This document shows, one piece after another, positions 26,806-36,170 of a stretch of DNA of 64,000 nt. The stretch's first letter is position 1. Each line of letters begins with the position of its first letter. Source of the DNA: Vulcanisaeta moutnovskia 768-28 (GTDB lineage Archaea; Thermoproteota; Thermoprotei; Thermoproteales; Thermocladiaceae); contig NC_015151.1 in assembly GCF_000190315.1 (NCBI RefSeq), positions 372,001 to 436,000 on the forward strand, read 5' to 3'. The position numbers were made by a program, and so were the translations under genes. The notes below the pieces were generated by a model. The model saw only the letters and a program-made list of their open reading frames with translations, was not told the DNA's origin and did not search any database.

Positions 26806-26819
26806 TATACCTAGGTATA
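26806..26819. promoter_or_regulatory. 14-bp perfect palindrome upstream of malE
   Basis: TATACCTAGGTATA is a perfect palindrome, about 110 nt before the malE start and 54 nt after the GH13 stop. It is a candidate operator for a dimeric regulator, though it lies beyond the core promoter and could also belong to the end of the GH13 transcript. Confidence 0.35.
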
Positions 26820-26872
26820 CCCATTAATAAAGGGGTCTTAATACCTATATAAATCGTAAATACTTTAGTATA

Positions 26873-28297
26873 TTATCTACTCCTTATAATGAAGTAGGAA
26901 CCGCTCAGAAGCCCGTCTCTATAACTCCTTGGTTCATTACTTAAATGAACCTCATACTCATCATCATAATAAATTAATTCATTTGAGTTAATTACTATGC
27001 GTTTTGGCGCTATGGTTAAACTTGTTAGCTTTGCTATGAAATTACCAAGAGAATTAGGATCATTAATTCTTTTCCAATCCATACACCTCCTATTGTCAGG
27101 GTCGAGGCCTCCCTCAAGCATTACCTCATCACCATAATAGAGCATTGGAGTTCCAATCCAAGTATATATGAATACTAATGCTGCCTTAAACTTCTCAATA
27201 TCATTGTTTAACATAGTTATTGCTCTTGGCGTATCATGAGTATCCGCAAAGAGCCAGGAATTTAGGAGGAAATACCTTGGTAATAGCCTCAATTGTCTTT
27301 TAAGAACATAGGCAAGCTCATCAGTACTTATCTTATTATCTAGGAATTTAATCAGCGGCTCCCAGACCTGGTAATTCATAACTCCATCAACAGCATTTCT
27401 CCAGAGAAATGGGTCACCCCAAACCTCAGCAATTAATGGTTTATTAATGAAATTCTTCAATTCCCAAAGAAACCAGGGCGGTATACCGGCGCCAACATCA
27501 ATCCTAAAGGCGTCAACACCTATCAATGACCAATGAAGCACAATACCCTTAACCCACTCACCGGCGAACTTCATGTTAAGCTTAGGCATTCTCTTAACAT
27601 TCATGAACTTCTCATAATCACCATCATAAATGTAGTACCAACGGGAGTACTCAGGATCGCCATTTAGGGCTGCCTTAAAGGCAGGATGTTCGGAACCCGT
27701 GTGATGAATAGGCAAGTCAAGTATCAACTTAATACCAAGATCATGCGCACTCCTCAATAATTCCTTAAACGCCTTATTACCACCTAAATCATCATCAATA
27801 TTGAGGTAATCGATAACATCATACCTATGATAAGACATAGCCCTAAAGATGGGCGTTAAATAAATTGCATCAAAACCCATGGACCTAATGTAACTAAGCC
27901 TATCTCTAATGAAGACCAAGTCACCGCCAAGCCTATCCCTTGGGCCACCCTCCCTCTTGCATCCAAATCTGTCAACGAAAATCCCATAAATAGCACTAAA
28001 TAACCTACGCCTAACTTCACGAACCTTCCTAACAAAACCACTAAGTTTAAGTACATTAAATCCATTCTCCGTAGAGCCATCATCAAGAATAACTTCACCA
28101 TCAATTAAGTACCTGTAGTAATATTTACCTGGAGGTAACAAGACATATGCACAATAGTCAGAGCCGCAAAACTCAAGTTCAATAGGCTTCATAAAGGCTG
28201 TGAAATTACCAACAACAAAGGCAGCCCTCCTAGGACGTCTACTCACTGAAAATCTAATGAAGTAAACACCGCCATCCCTAAACACAGTAACAGGCAT
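26873..28297 (-). CDS. GH13 glycosidase (cyclomaltodextrinase/neopullulanase/amylase type)
   Basis: This 474-aa protein has an N-terminal CBM48/CBM34-like beta domain (about 1-90, with VVGNFTAF and GKYYYRYLIDGE) and a GH13 barrel. Catalytic motifs are GVDAFRIDVGAG (nucleophile Asp), LIAEVWGDP (acid/base Glu) and ADTHDTPRA (third Asp), with LILDLPIHHTG as region I. No signal peptide is present, so it should act in the cytoplasm on imported oligosaccharides. It lies upstream of malEFG on the same strand, 177 nt away. Confidence 0.9.
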   Translation of the reverse strand: MPVTVFRDGGVYFIRFSVSRRPRRAAFVVGNFTAFMKPIELEFCGSDYCAYVLLPPGKYYYRYLIDGEVILDDGSTENGFNVLKLSGFVRKVREVRRRLFSAIYGIFVDRFGCKREGGPRDRLGGDLVFIRDRLSYIRSMGFDAIYLTPIFRAMSYHRYDVIDYLNIDDDLGGNKAFKELLRSAHDLGIKLILDLPIHHTGSEHPAFKAALNGDPEYSRWYYIYDGDYEKFMNVKRMPKLNMKFAGEWVKGIVLHWSLIGVDAFRIDVGAGIPPWFLWELKNFINKPLIAEVWGDPFLWRNAVDGVMNYQVWEPLIKFLDNKISTDELAYVLKRQLRLLPRYFLLNSWLFADTHDTPRAITMLNNDIEKFKAALVFIYTWIGTPMLYYGDEVMLEGGLDPDNRRCMDWKRINDPNSLGNFIAKLTSLTIAPKRIVINSNELIYYDDEYEVHLSNEPRSYRDGLLSGSYFIIRSR

Positions 28298-28360
28298 TAA
28301 ATCAATCGCAAAGCCACGAACTTAAATTAATTAACCCAACGAGAAATAATAGCATAAAGG

Positions 28361-28369
28361 CTTAAAAAC
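28361..28369 (+). promoter_or_regulatory. TATA-like promoter of tRNA-Glu
   Basis: CTTAAAAAC lies about 28 nt before the first base of the tRNA, the usual distance for an archaeal promoter. Confidence 0.55.
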
Positions 28370-28392
28370 TGACGTGTTTCTAATGATTACGA

Positions 28393-28467
28393 GCCCCGGT
28401 AGTATAGCCCGGTCAAGTATGTGGGCCTTTCGAGCCCGTGACCCGGGTTCAAATCCCGGCCGGGGCA
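28393..28467 (+). tRNA. tRNA-Glu (UUC)
   Basis: The gene folds as a full cloverleaf: acceptor GCCCCGG/CCGGGGC, a D-arm with G-U closing pairs, anticodon stem TGGGC/GCCCG around loop CTTTCGA (anticodon TTC), and T-arm CCGGG-TTCAAAT-CCCGG. The discriminator is A and CCA is not encoded. No intron is present. A T-rich run after 28475 may end transcription. Confidence 0.95.
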
Positions 28468-28541
28468 CTACCCAACTTCTATTTTTCTCTTAGTTTACTT
28501 ACCTGAGTTAAGTTTTTATGCTATGTTTGTTGCCCTGATTT

Positions 28542-28829
28542 GTGAGGGTTAGGGTTAAGTTTTTTGGTGATCTTTATGAGTTAGTTGGTACATTTAGAAT
28601 TGAGCTTGAGACTCCTAGTGGTCTTTCTGTACGTGATCTTATTGACCTAGTCTCACGTACATTTAACCCTAAATTCACAGAGGCTGTGCTTGATGGCGAT
28701 GGTAAGTTGAAGGGTGAGTATGTAGTATTGGTTAATGGTAAGGCTATTGAGTGGCTTAATGGTTTAGCTACAAAGCTCAATGATGATGATGATGAGGTTG
28801 TGTTCCTACCACCCGCAGAGGGGGGTTAA
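28542..28829 (+). CDS. MoaD/ThiS-family ubiquitin-like sulfur carrier
   Basis: This 95-aa beta-grasp protein ends in PPAEGG, the Gly-Gly tail that is adenylated and thiocarboxylated in molybdopterin synthesis, tungstopterin synthesis or, for SAMP-like proteins, tRNA thiolation and protein conjugation. Family strands VRVKFFGDLYELVG and VVLVNGKAIEWL are clear. The GTG start at 28542 lies 26 nt after AGTTTTTATG, hence leaderless. moaA is in the window 17 kb away, which supports a cofactor role, but a SAMP-like role cannot be excluded. Confidence 0.88.
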   Translation: MRVRVKFFGDLYELVGTFRIELETPSGLSVRDLIDLVSRTFNPKFTEAVLDGDGKLKGEYVVLVNGKAIEWLNGLATKLNDDDDEVVFLPPAEGG

Positions 28830-28900
28830 TTGCTTCATTGCTTTCAATTTAATTAGACGTGGCTAACGATTCCTCAGAAGAATGATCTTGATTAGGATAA

Positions 28901-28909
28901 CTTATAAAT
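28901..28909 (+). promoter_or_regulatory. TATA-like promoter of lysS
   Basis: CTTATAAAT is centred about 28 nt before ATG 28933. It decides the start: the longer frame from 28882 would begin upstream of this element. Confidence 0.55.
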
Positions 28910-28932
28910 TAGTCCTTGATTCCTTATCATTA

Positions 28933-30588
28933 ATGAGTTATACTCATTGGGTTGATAGGATAGCGAATCAAGTCCTTGAGAGATGCCGTAGTGAAGGTAA
29001 GGATGAGTGCATACTTAATGGTGGCTTAAGCGTTTCTGGGCTCCAGCACATTGGTAGGCTTAGGGGTGAGATAGTATTGAATAGTGTTATTGCTGAAAGA
29101 CTAAGGGATGCTGGCTTAAGAGTTAGGCAGGTCTTAACCCTGTACACCGTAGATCCCTGGAAGGGTAAGGATAAACAACTAGAGCAGTTTCTAAACCCTG
29201 AGGTGGGTAGGAAGTACATTGAGTGGCCGCTTGAGCACGTTCCGGATCCTAAGGGTTGTCATAAGTCCTGGGTTGATCATTACTGGAGGGACTTTGGTGA
29301 TTACCTTGATTACTTCGCGAAGAATGTTGAGGTTATAACGACTGGCGAGATGTATAGGGAGCATCCTAGGATGAGGGAGTTCATAATGATGACCATGAGG
29401 AATAGGGAGAGGTTGATTGAGGTCATTAATAAGTATAGGGGTAGGAATCCGTATCCAAAGGATTGGATACCCTTCGAGCCAATTTGCGAGAACTGCGGTA
29501 GGATTGGCACTGCGGAGGTCACGAAACTAGACCTTGATAAGTATGAAGTTGAGTACAGGTGTACGTATTGCGGACATGTTGGTAGGGCTAAGTTGACTGA
29601 TGGTAAGCTTCCGTGGAGGGTTGAGTGGGTTGGTGTTTGGTACACGTTGCAAGTCGATTTTGAGCCTTATGGTAAGGATCATGCAATGCCAGGTGGCTCA
29701 AGGGACTCTGCAATTGAGATTGCTAAGTCCGTTTACGGTATTAATCCACCGTTAGGTACTTGGTATGAGTGGGTTGGTTATGTGGTTAATGGTAAGGACG
29801 TGGGTGACATGGGTAGTAGTGACTTCATAGGCTTTACGCCGAGAGAATGGGTTGAGGTTGCTGAGCCTGAGGTTCTTAGGTATATCTATATATTCCATGA
29901 GCCAACAAGAAGGTTAACATTTAGTCTAGATTCCATTTATCAATATGTTGATATTTATGATAGAGCTGAGCGCCTTTACTATGGAATTGATAAACCAAGC
30001 TCTAAGGAGAAGGATTACCTAGACTTAATTATTAGGTCCTATGAGTATGCACAGTTAAAGAGACCATTACCTAGGGAATTGCCGTTCCAATTGCCGTATC
30101 TCCACGCAGTGGCATTAATACAAACATTGCCGCAGTCATTAAGTGAGGATGAGCTTATGGAGAGAGTTATTAAGAGACTGAAGGAAACAAAGATACTAAC
30201 GAAGGACTTAGATAATGTGTCATATGAAAGGATTAGATCAAGGCTCATCAGAGCTCGTAATTGGGTAAACAAGTATGCACCTGAGACCTATAGGATTAGA
30301 GTTCTTGAGGAATTACCTGGTTCCATAAGGAATTCGCTAACGGATGTTCAAAGGGCTAAGTTGAAGTTGCTGCTACAGGAGCTTGAGAGAATTGACGTTT
30401 GGAGTGAGGATAATATTAAGGAGGCGATGAAGAGCGTGCCTAGGGAGGATAAGAACATTGAGAAGGCTTTCTTTGAGGCCACGTACTTAATATTCTTTGG
30501 TAAGCCAAGTGGTCCGAGGATAGCGCCATACTTGGCGATGCTGGGTAAGGAATTCGTACTTAATAGGTTAAGGGATTCATTGAGGTGA
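28933..30588 (+). CDS. lysS: Class I lysyl-tRNA synthetase
   Basis: This protein of about 551 aa is the archaeal class I LysRS. The HIGH-type motif is QHIGRLRGE, preceded by SVSGL. A four-cysteine zinc module CENCGR...CTYCGH lies near residue 200. The expected KMSKS loop is degenerate (GDMGSSDF), as noted in the findings, and is followed by the normal PEVLRYIYIFHEP. The C-terminal half is the helical anticodon-binding cage. It starts at ATG 28933 as judged from the promoter. The stop overlaps the start region of a small membrane protein gene. Confidence 0.93.
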   Translation: MSYTHWVDRIANQVLERCRSEGKDECILNGGLSVSGLQHIGRLRGEIVLNSVIAERLRDAGLRVRQVLTLYTVDPWKGKDKQLEQFLNPEVGRKYIEWPLEHVPDPKGCHKSWVDHYWRDFGDYLDYFAKNVEVITTGEMYREHPRMREFIMMTMRNRERLIEVINKYRGRNPYPKDWIPFEPICENCGRIGTAEVTKLDLDKYEVEYRCTYCGHVGRAKLTDGKLPWRVEWVGVWYTLQVDFEPYGKDHAMPGGSRDSAIEIAKSVYGINPPLGTWYEWVGYVVNGKDVGDMGSSDFIGFTPREWVEVAEPEVLRYIYIFHEPTRRLTFSLDSIYQYVDIYDRAERLYYGIDKPSSKEKDYLDLIIRSYEYAQLKRPLPRELPFQLPYLHAVALIQTLPQSLSEDELMERVIKRLKETKILTKDLDNVSYERIRSRLIRARNWVNKYAPETYRIRVLEELPGSIRNSLTDVQRAKLKLLLQELERIDVWSEDNIKEAMKSVPREDKNIEKAFFEATYLIFFGKPSGPRIAPYLAMLGKEFVLNRLRDSLR

Positions 30589-30593
30589 TTACC

Positions 30594-30908
30594 ATGTCTA
30601 GGTTGTTAGTGATGGCGATTGTTTTTGCCGTGGTTGTTTACACGGTTTTATTATCATCATTAGCAGGCACCTACTTACCTAGTAAGGGTAATTTAACCCT
30701 TGATGTCGCTATACTTATTCTAACATTAATTAGTTTCTTCACGTCATTCCTATCAATTAAGCAGACATGGTATGATGTTAATACAGCATATACAGATAGG
30801 GAATTAATTATTGGGAAGTTAAAGCGAATACTTGCATTCTTTGCATTAGGATTGAATATTGTTAATATTATTTTAGTATTTGCTTATGTACTTATTGTGG
30901 CTATTTGA
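30594..30908 (+). CDS. Small three-helix membrane protein, unknown function
   Basis: This 104-aa protein (starting at ATG 30594; a GTG at 30585 overlaps the lysS stop) has three predicted membrane helices: residues about 2-22, 35-55 and 78-102, with a charged loop YDVNTAYTDRELIIGKLKR between the second and third. I do not recognise a family. It follows lysS closely and converges with the coiled-coil gene with no gap. Confidence 0.6.
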   Translation: MSRLLVMAIVFAVVVYTVLLSSLAGTYLPSKGNLTLDVAILILTLISFFTSFLSIKQTWYDVNTAYTDRELIIGKLKRILAFFALGLNIVNIILVFAYVLIVAI

Positions 30909-32387
30909 TCACTTCTTAATCAAAGCCCTTAATTGATTAAGCTCCTTATCCTTACTTTCAATAATCTTCATTAACTCCTCCCTCTCCTTAAGTAGTTGTT
31001 CATACTTCTTACGTATGTCTTGGCACTCGCTCTCAATCTTACTAACCTCCTTCATCTTGCTCTCTAGTTCCTCCTTCTCCCTATCAAGCTTCTCCCTAAG
31101 TTCGACTAAGGTATTCTCCCTAATTATTAACGCCCTTTGATAATTCATTAACTCCCTCTCCTTATCAAGAAGTCTCTTTTCCCAATCTGTGAGTCTCTTT
31201 TCCTCCTCAATTAACTTCGTCATTAATGGCTCAAGCTTCTCCATAATTTCCTTCCTCCTCTTATTGATCTCATCATCAAGGCTCTTCAATGCATTCTCTC
31301 TTTCCTTAAGCAGGTTTTCTAGCGAGTTGAGTCTACTCTCTTTATCCTTAAGCTCAGCCTCAAGCTTATTCAATGCATTTTGTCTTTCATTCAATTTCTT
31401 CTCAAGCTCCTTAAGCTCAGCCTCCCTCTGTGATAATTGCTCAAGTCTTTCCTTAACCTCCTGCTCCTTCTTCTCAAGCTCCCTAAGTCTTGCGTTCTCT
31501 GCATCTATCCTAACAGCCTCCATCTCAAGTCTCTGTTCACGGGACTTCAACTCAACCTCCCAATCCCTAAGCTTAGTCTCTCTCTCACCAAGCGCCTTCT
31601 CTCTCTCGAGCAATGCCTTTTCTCTACTATCAAGTTCACTAAGCCTTGATGTTAATTGATTAGAAAGTGTTATGAGAGATGCCATTACATTGCTCATCTC
31701 GGCCAACTTAGCCTTCTCCTCCTCAAGTGCCTTTCTGTCGCTTTCCAACCTCTGCCTAATCTCCTCAATACTCTTCTCCCTAACTGAAACGTCACTCTCT
31801 CTTCTGCTTATATCAAGTAACTTGCTCTCTAGTTCCTTCTCCCTATTTAGGACTTCGTTATATACCCTATTCAATTCTCCCAATAGGCTACTTAACTTAG
31901 AAACCTCAGATACGAGCGATGATGCCTTGTCAACACCACTTTCAATTTTGGTATTAAGATCCTTAACATTGTTATTAATTAATTCGAGAGTCGTAGTGGC
32001 GCTTGTGAGGCTTTGTTGCATATTACTCGATAATCCCTGAAGTCTATCCACCAGGTTATTTATTTTCTCAAGGGCATCGAATAAGGAGTCCATTAATTTC
32101 TTGCTCATGTCATTGAATTGATTAACCATGTTATTCATTTGAGCAACTCTACTGGCTATGTCCGTGGTTGATGAGTTTATGACCTTTATAGCATCCTGTA
32201 GTGTTTTATCATTTCTTTCAATCCCATTTGAAATGGCCTGAAGATTCTTTTGCATTTGATTGGCATTATTTATTAGTTGTTGGACATTCTGTTGCAGCGC
32301 CTGAAGTAAATTATTTATATCGTTAATCCTCTGATAAAGCTCCGTATACTCCTTAGGCTGTCTGAACACAGTACGTATTTTAAGCAA
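30909..32387 (-). CDS. Long coiled-coil protein, unknown function
   Basis: This 492-aa protein is almost entirely helical. Residues 1-170 are Asn/Gln/Ser-rich heptads (LLQALQQNVQQLINNANQ and similar), residues 170-490 a highly charged Glu/Lys/Arg/Leu coiled coil with repeated REKELE-, LEKKE- and ERE-type runs. There is no ATPase motif, signal peptide or clear membrane helix, and only one cysteine. It resembles structural proteins or SMC arms but without heads. It lies 66 nt downstream of a second coiled-coil gene on the same strand; together they may form a filament or scaffold. Confidence 0.7.
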   Translation of the reverse strand: MLKIRTVFRQPKEYTELYQRINDINNLLQALQQNVQQLINNANQMQKNLQAISNGIERNDKTLQDAIKVINSSTTDIASRVAQMNNMVNQFNDMSKKLMDSLFDALEKINNLVDRLQGLSSNMQQSLTSATTTLELINNNVKDLNTKIESGVDKASSLVSEVSKLSSLLGELNRVYNEVLNREKELESKLLDISRRESDVSVREKSIEEIRQRLESDRKALEEEKAKLAEMSNVMASLITLSNQLTSRLSELDSREKALLEREKALGERETKLRDWEVELKSREQRLEMEAVRIDAENARLRELEKKEQEVKERLEQLSQREAELKELEKKLNERQNALNKLEAELKDKESRLNSLENLLKERENALKSLDDEINKRRKEIMEKLEPLMTKLIEEEKRLTDWEKRLLDKERELMNYQRALIIRENTLVELREKLDREKEELESKMKEVSKIESECQDIRKKYEQLLKEREELMKIIESKDKELNQLRALIKK

Positions 32388-32453
32388 GGGAACTAATATA
32401 TTTTGCTTTTATTATTCTAAATGAAATTGAACGTAATGAAAACAACACCGAAC

Positions 32454-33032
32454 TTAAGACCTATTAGAACCCTTACCCAGAACATCCAAAATAACTGATT
32501 TAAGACCCTCAATAACCTCAGAACTTTTTCTATACTCGGAAATCAACCTAATACCCTGCTCCTCAATAAGTTTCTGGAGTTCATTAAGTCTCGTAGCAAC
32601 ATTGGACAATTGATTCGTGATATCAACAACCTGGTTAACATCGAGCGTCCTATATTCCTTTAAATCCATTGATACCTTTGCCAGGAGATCCACAGCATTC
32701 TCAACCTTACCCTGTATTGAGGATATGGAATCCCTATAGGCAATTAATGATGCTTCAATCCTAGTCAATTCCCTTAATGTATTGGAAAGCATACCAGCTA
32801 ATTCGGCCATACTTTGTGGTGTTATTCCACTAATTAATTCCTGAGTCTTAATTAGGCCTGATAATGAGTTCTCAATCTCCTTAACCCTACTCTCCAGGTT
32901 CTCAACTCTCGTATTAATATCGGTTAAGCTTCTGGATATTTGATCAACCTTATTACTGAGATTCATTAACTCCCTAAGTATTCTGGCTATTGGATCCTCA
33001 CGCGGAGGCGGTGGTGCTGGGTAATAACTCAT
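32454..33032 (-). CDS. Coiled-coil protein with Pro-rich N-terminus, unknown function
   Basis: This 192-aa protein starts with MSYYPAPPPPREDP, a proline-rich tail, then heptad repeats (NLSNKVDQISRSLTDINTRVENLESRVKEIE) through most of its length. No enzymatic motif is visible. Its helical pattern resembles the N-terminal part of the neighbouring 492-aa protein. Paired with that gene on the minus strand, and divergent from the acyltransferase gene, it may be the partner subunit of a coiled-coil assembly. Confidence 0.7.
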   Translation of the reverse strand: MSYYPAPPPPREDPIARILRELMNLSNKVDQISRSLTDINTRVENLESRVKEIENSLSGLIKTQELISGITPQSMAELAGMLSNTLRELTRIEASLIAYRDSISSIQGKVENAVDLLAKVSMDLKEYRTLDVNQVVDITNQLSNVATRLNELQKLIEEQGIRLISEYRKSSEVIEGLKSVILDVLGKGSNRS

Positions 33033-33085
33033 TGCATTAGACCAATTAGTAATTACTTAAATACTTATCTCATGATAATCAATTA

Positions 33086-33799
33086 ATGACATACATATCT
33101 CCTAAGGCAAAAATACTAAGTAAAAGCATAAGTAGGGATGTCGTGATACTAGGACCCTCAGTAATTGGTGAAGGTACAATAATAGAGCCGCTTGTTGTAA
33201 TAGGGCATCCCATTAGGTCGAAGTTAATAAGTATGAGGAATACGGATTTAGAGATTGAACAATTAATGAATGAGGTAAGTAATGGTACAGTAATCGGCAG
33301 GAATTGCATTATTAGGAGTAATGTTGTTATTTACGAAAACGTGGAGGTTCATGATGGTGTTGAAACAGGGCATAATGCATTGATTAGGGAGAATACGAAG
33401 ATAGGGAGTAACACTAGAATTGGATCTGGTGTTATTATAGATGGGGATACGGTAATTGGAAACAACGTTAGTATACAAAGCATGGTATATATACCAAGGG
33501 GTACTGTGATAGGGGATAATGTGTTCCTGGGGCCAAATGTAGTAATAACCAATGATAAGTATCCACCAAGTAAAAGGCTTGATGGCGTTAAAATAGGAAG
33601 AAACGCGGTCATAGGGGCTAATGCGACATTGATAGCTGGTGTCGAAATAGGGGAAAATGCCGTGGTTGCGGCTGGCTCTGTCGTAACTAAGGATGTACCA
33701 CCAGGTGAGGTAGTTGTTGGCGTACCTGCTAAATCCATTTATAGTGTCGATGTTTTCATAAAGAAGAGAATTGAATATGAAAAATCAGAGACCCCTTAA
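33086..33799 (+). CDS. Left-handed beta-helix acyltransferase (hexapeptide repeat)
   Basis: This 237-aa protein has hexapeptide repeats along its length: [50 protein letters not shown], and a C-terminal [33 protein letters not shown] typical of sugar O- or N-acetyltransferases of the WbbJ/WecD type. It likely acetylates a nucleotide sugar or glycan for N-glycosylation or surface glycan; the substrate is unknown. Its last 15 nt overlap the end of the convergent cdc48 gene. Confidence 0.85.
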   Translation: MTYISPKAKILSKSISRDVVILGPSVIGEGTIIEPLVVIGHPIRSKLISMRNTDLEIEQLMNEVSNGTVIGRNCIIRSNVVIYENVEVHDGVETGHNALIRENTKIGSNTRIGSGVIIDGDTVIGNNVSIQSMVYIPRGTVIGDNVFLGPNVVITNDKYPPSKRLDGVKIGRNAVIGANATLIAGVEIGENAVVAAGSVVTKDVPPGEVVVGVPAKSIYSVDVFIKKRIEYEKSETP

Positions 33800-36031
33800 T
33801 GCTCTCCTCAAATTCCTTGCCATCTCCTCAAATCTAGCGATATCCTGCTTGGCTAATGATGGCGGAACGACCTTTAAGGCCTCCTCAAAGTGCTCAATAT
33901 CAACAGGCCTTACTTGGTTAGAGTTGCTCCTAATTGTTTCTCTCAACGCAAGCATTGCAGCCTCTCTAACTAAGGCAGCTAGATCGGCACCTGTATAACC
34001 CTCGGTTCTCCTTGCGAGGTCCTTAAGGTACTTATAATCGCTGTCCTTAACCTCATCAGATAATTTCAAACCCCTAATATGAACCTTAATTATTTCAAAC
34101 CTAGCATTCTCATCAGGTGGTGGTACATACACGATTCTATCGAACCTACCTGGCCTAAGCAATGCTGGGTCTACTATATCCGCCCTATTTGTTGCTGCTA
34201 TGACAACGACGTTCTTTAGTGGTGCTATTCCATCCATCTCTGCCAATAACTGATTGACTATTCTATCAGTGGCCCCACTATCAACCCTCAAACCTCTTGC
34301 TGGTGCTATTGCGTCTATTTCGTCGAAGAATATTACGCATGGTGCTGCCATTCTTGCTTTCTTGAATATTTCCCTGATTGCCCTCTCACTCTCCCCAAAC
34401 CACTTACTCAGTATTTCTGGACCCCTAACAGCAATAAAATTCGCATTCGACTCCGTAGCCACAGCCTTAGCCAACAAAGTCTTACCAGTACCAGGAGGAC
34501 CAAACAACAAAATACCCTTAGGCGGATCAATACCGAGTTCCTCAAAGTACCTGGGATACCTAAGCGGCCACTCCACCATTTCCTTAAGCTCCTGCTTAAC
34601 ATTATCGTAGCCACCAATATCATCCCAGTGAATCTCAGGAACTTCAACAATGACCTCCCTGAGAACTGTTGGTTGTATATACTTCATAGCCTCAAGGAAG
34701 TCCCTCCTCCTAATCCTAATCCTTGCTAATTGTTCTGATGGTATTTCTGACTGCTCAAGATCAATCTCCTTCTTCTCTATAGCCTCCCTAAGTCTTATCA
34801 TCGCAGCCTCCTTAACAAGTGCCGCTAGGTCAGCCCCTGTATAACCATGAGTCATCTCTGCCAACTCATCAATACTCACAACATCACTATTAGGATCACA
34901 CATATTCTCCTTAACATCCTCCTCAGTGCACAACGGCACATTCCTCGTATGAACTTGGAGTATCTCCTTCCTCGCATTCTTATCGGGCATGCTTATGTAA
35001 ATTTCCCTGTCGAATCTTCCTGGTCTTCTTAGTGCTGGGTCTACGGCCTCTGGCCTATTGGTTGCTCCTATTACGATTACCTGGCCTCTCTCCTGCAAAC
35101 CATCCATTAATGTGAGGAGCTGAGCAACAACACGCTTCTCCACTTCTCCAGTTACTTCCTCCCTCTTTGGTGCTATGGCATCAATCTCATCAATAAAGAT
35201 AATAGCAGGAGCATTCTTCTTAGCCTCCTCAAAAATCTCCCTCAACTTAGCCTCAGACTCACCATAATACTTACTCATGATTTCTGGGCCATTAATTGAT
35301 ACGAAGTAAGCATTGGCCTCAGAGGCCACGGCCTTCGCCAAAAGGGTCTTGCCTGTGCCTGGTGGACCTATGAGAAGAACGCCCTTAGGAGGCTCAATAC
35401 CAAGGTGCTTAAATATTTCAGGGTGTCTTAATGGTAATTCTATCAATTCCCTAATCTTCCTCTTAGCCTCCTCAAGGTCACCAATGTCCTCCCAAGTAAC
35501 CCTAGGCATCGCTAATTCCATCTCTCTAACTGGTTCCTCCCTAACCTGAACCTCGGTATCAATACCAACATACGCAGCCGGTCCTGGCGTTACACTCGTG
35601 ACCATGAATCTAATGGAGCCTGTGTAATACGGTATCTCTATGATTGAACCCTTCCAAACAGGCTTACCAAGCAAGTAAGCCCTCTTTAGGTAATCAGGGT
35701 CAACCCTAATGTACTCACCCACAGGCGCTATTGTAACTCTTTGTGCAGATCTTAAATTCGCCTTCTTAACCTTAACAACATCACCAATACTAACACCGGC
35801 ATTCTGCCTCAAGACACCATCCATCCTTATGTAGTCCTTATCCTCATCATCAGTGTAGGCAGGCCATACCTGGGCATAGGCACTACGCTTATTACCAATT
35901 ATTTCAACGTATTCACCAGGCTCAATGCCAAGTACCCTCATGTAACGTTGTGGTATCCTAACAATTAGCCTACCAACATCCCTAGTCCTGGCCTCTGCAA
36001 CCCTAAGACTAACCTCATTGTTAGAACCCAT
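33785..36031 (-). CDS. cdc48: Cdc48/VCP-type AAA+ ATPase
   Basis: This 748-aa protein has the full Cdc48 layout: an N-terminal double-psi barrel substrate domain (residues 1-180), then D1 and D2 AAA modules, each with Walker [16 protein letters not shown], Walker B ([12 protein letters not shown] and [12 protein letters not shown]) and an arginine finger region [10 protein letters not shown] / [10 protein letters not shown]. It unfolds proteins, probably feeding the proteasome. Length matches the archaeal family. It is transcribed alone, and the gap to the HMG-CoA synthase gene (divergent) is 139 nt. Confidence 0.97.
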   Translation of the reverse strand: MGSNNEVSLRVAEARTRDVGRLIVRIPQRYMRVLGIEPGEYVEIIGNKRSAYAQVWPAYTDDEDKDYIRMDGVLRQNAGVSIGDVVKVKKANLRSAQRVTIAPVGEYIRVDPDYLKRAYLLGKPVWKGSIIEIPYYTGSIRFMVTSVTPGPAAYVGIDTEVQVREEPVREMELAMPRVTWEDIGDLEEAKRKIRELIELPLRHPEIFKHLGIEPPKGVLLIGPPGTGKTLLAKAVASEANAYFVSINGPEIMSKYYGESEAKLREIFEEAKKNAPAIIFIDEIDAIAPKREEVTGEVEKRVVAQLLTLMDGLQERGQVIVIGATNRPEAVDPALRRPGRFDREIYISMPDKNARKEILQVHTRNVPLCTEEDVKENMCDPNSDVVSIDELAEMTHGYTGADLAALVKEAAMIRLREAIEKKEIDLEQSEIPSEQLARIRIRRRDFLEAMKYIQPTVLREVIVEVPEIHWDDIGGYDNVKQELKEMVEWPLRYPRYFEELGIDPPKGILLFGPPGTGKTLLAKAVATESNANFIAVRGPEILSKWFGESERAIREIFKKARMAAPCVIFFDEIDAIAPARGLRVDSGATDRIVNQLLAEMDGIAPLKNVVVIAATNRADIVDPALLRPGRFDRIVYVPPPDENARFEIIKVHIRGLKLSDEVKDSDYKYLKDLARRTEGYTGADLAALVREAAMLALRETIRSNSNQVRPVDIEHFEEALKVVPPSLAKQDIARFEEMARNLRRALRGL

Positions 36032-36170
36032 GACTTATCCTCGTTATTTAATTCTTGTGATTAGCTTATATAATTATCTTTATTTTGCTCTCTCACTGGT
36101 TCAATACCATGCGTTTACTGTCGAATTCAACAACGCTAAAAGTTAAATAGGGTATAAAATAACGTATTCT

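Noticed and set aside
26806-26819. The palindrome as a TrmB operator
   Set aside because: It does not match the known TACTTT-N3-AGTA site, so I list it only as a candidate site of unknown regulator.
31189-32040. Long Ser/Leu-rich plus-strand frames
   Set aside because: These are mirrors of the Glu/Lys/Leu coiled-coil gene on the minus strand and have no promoter or family of their own.
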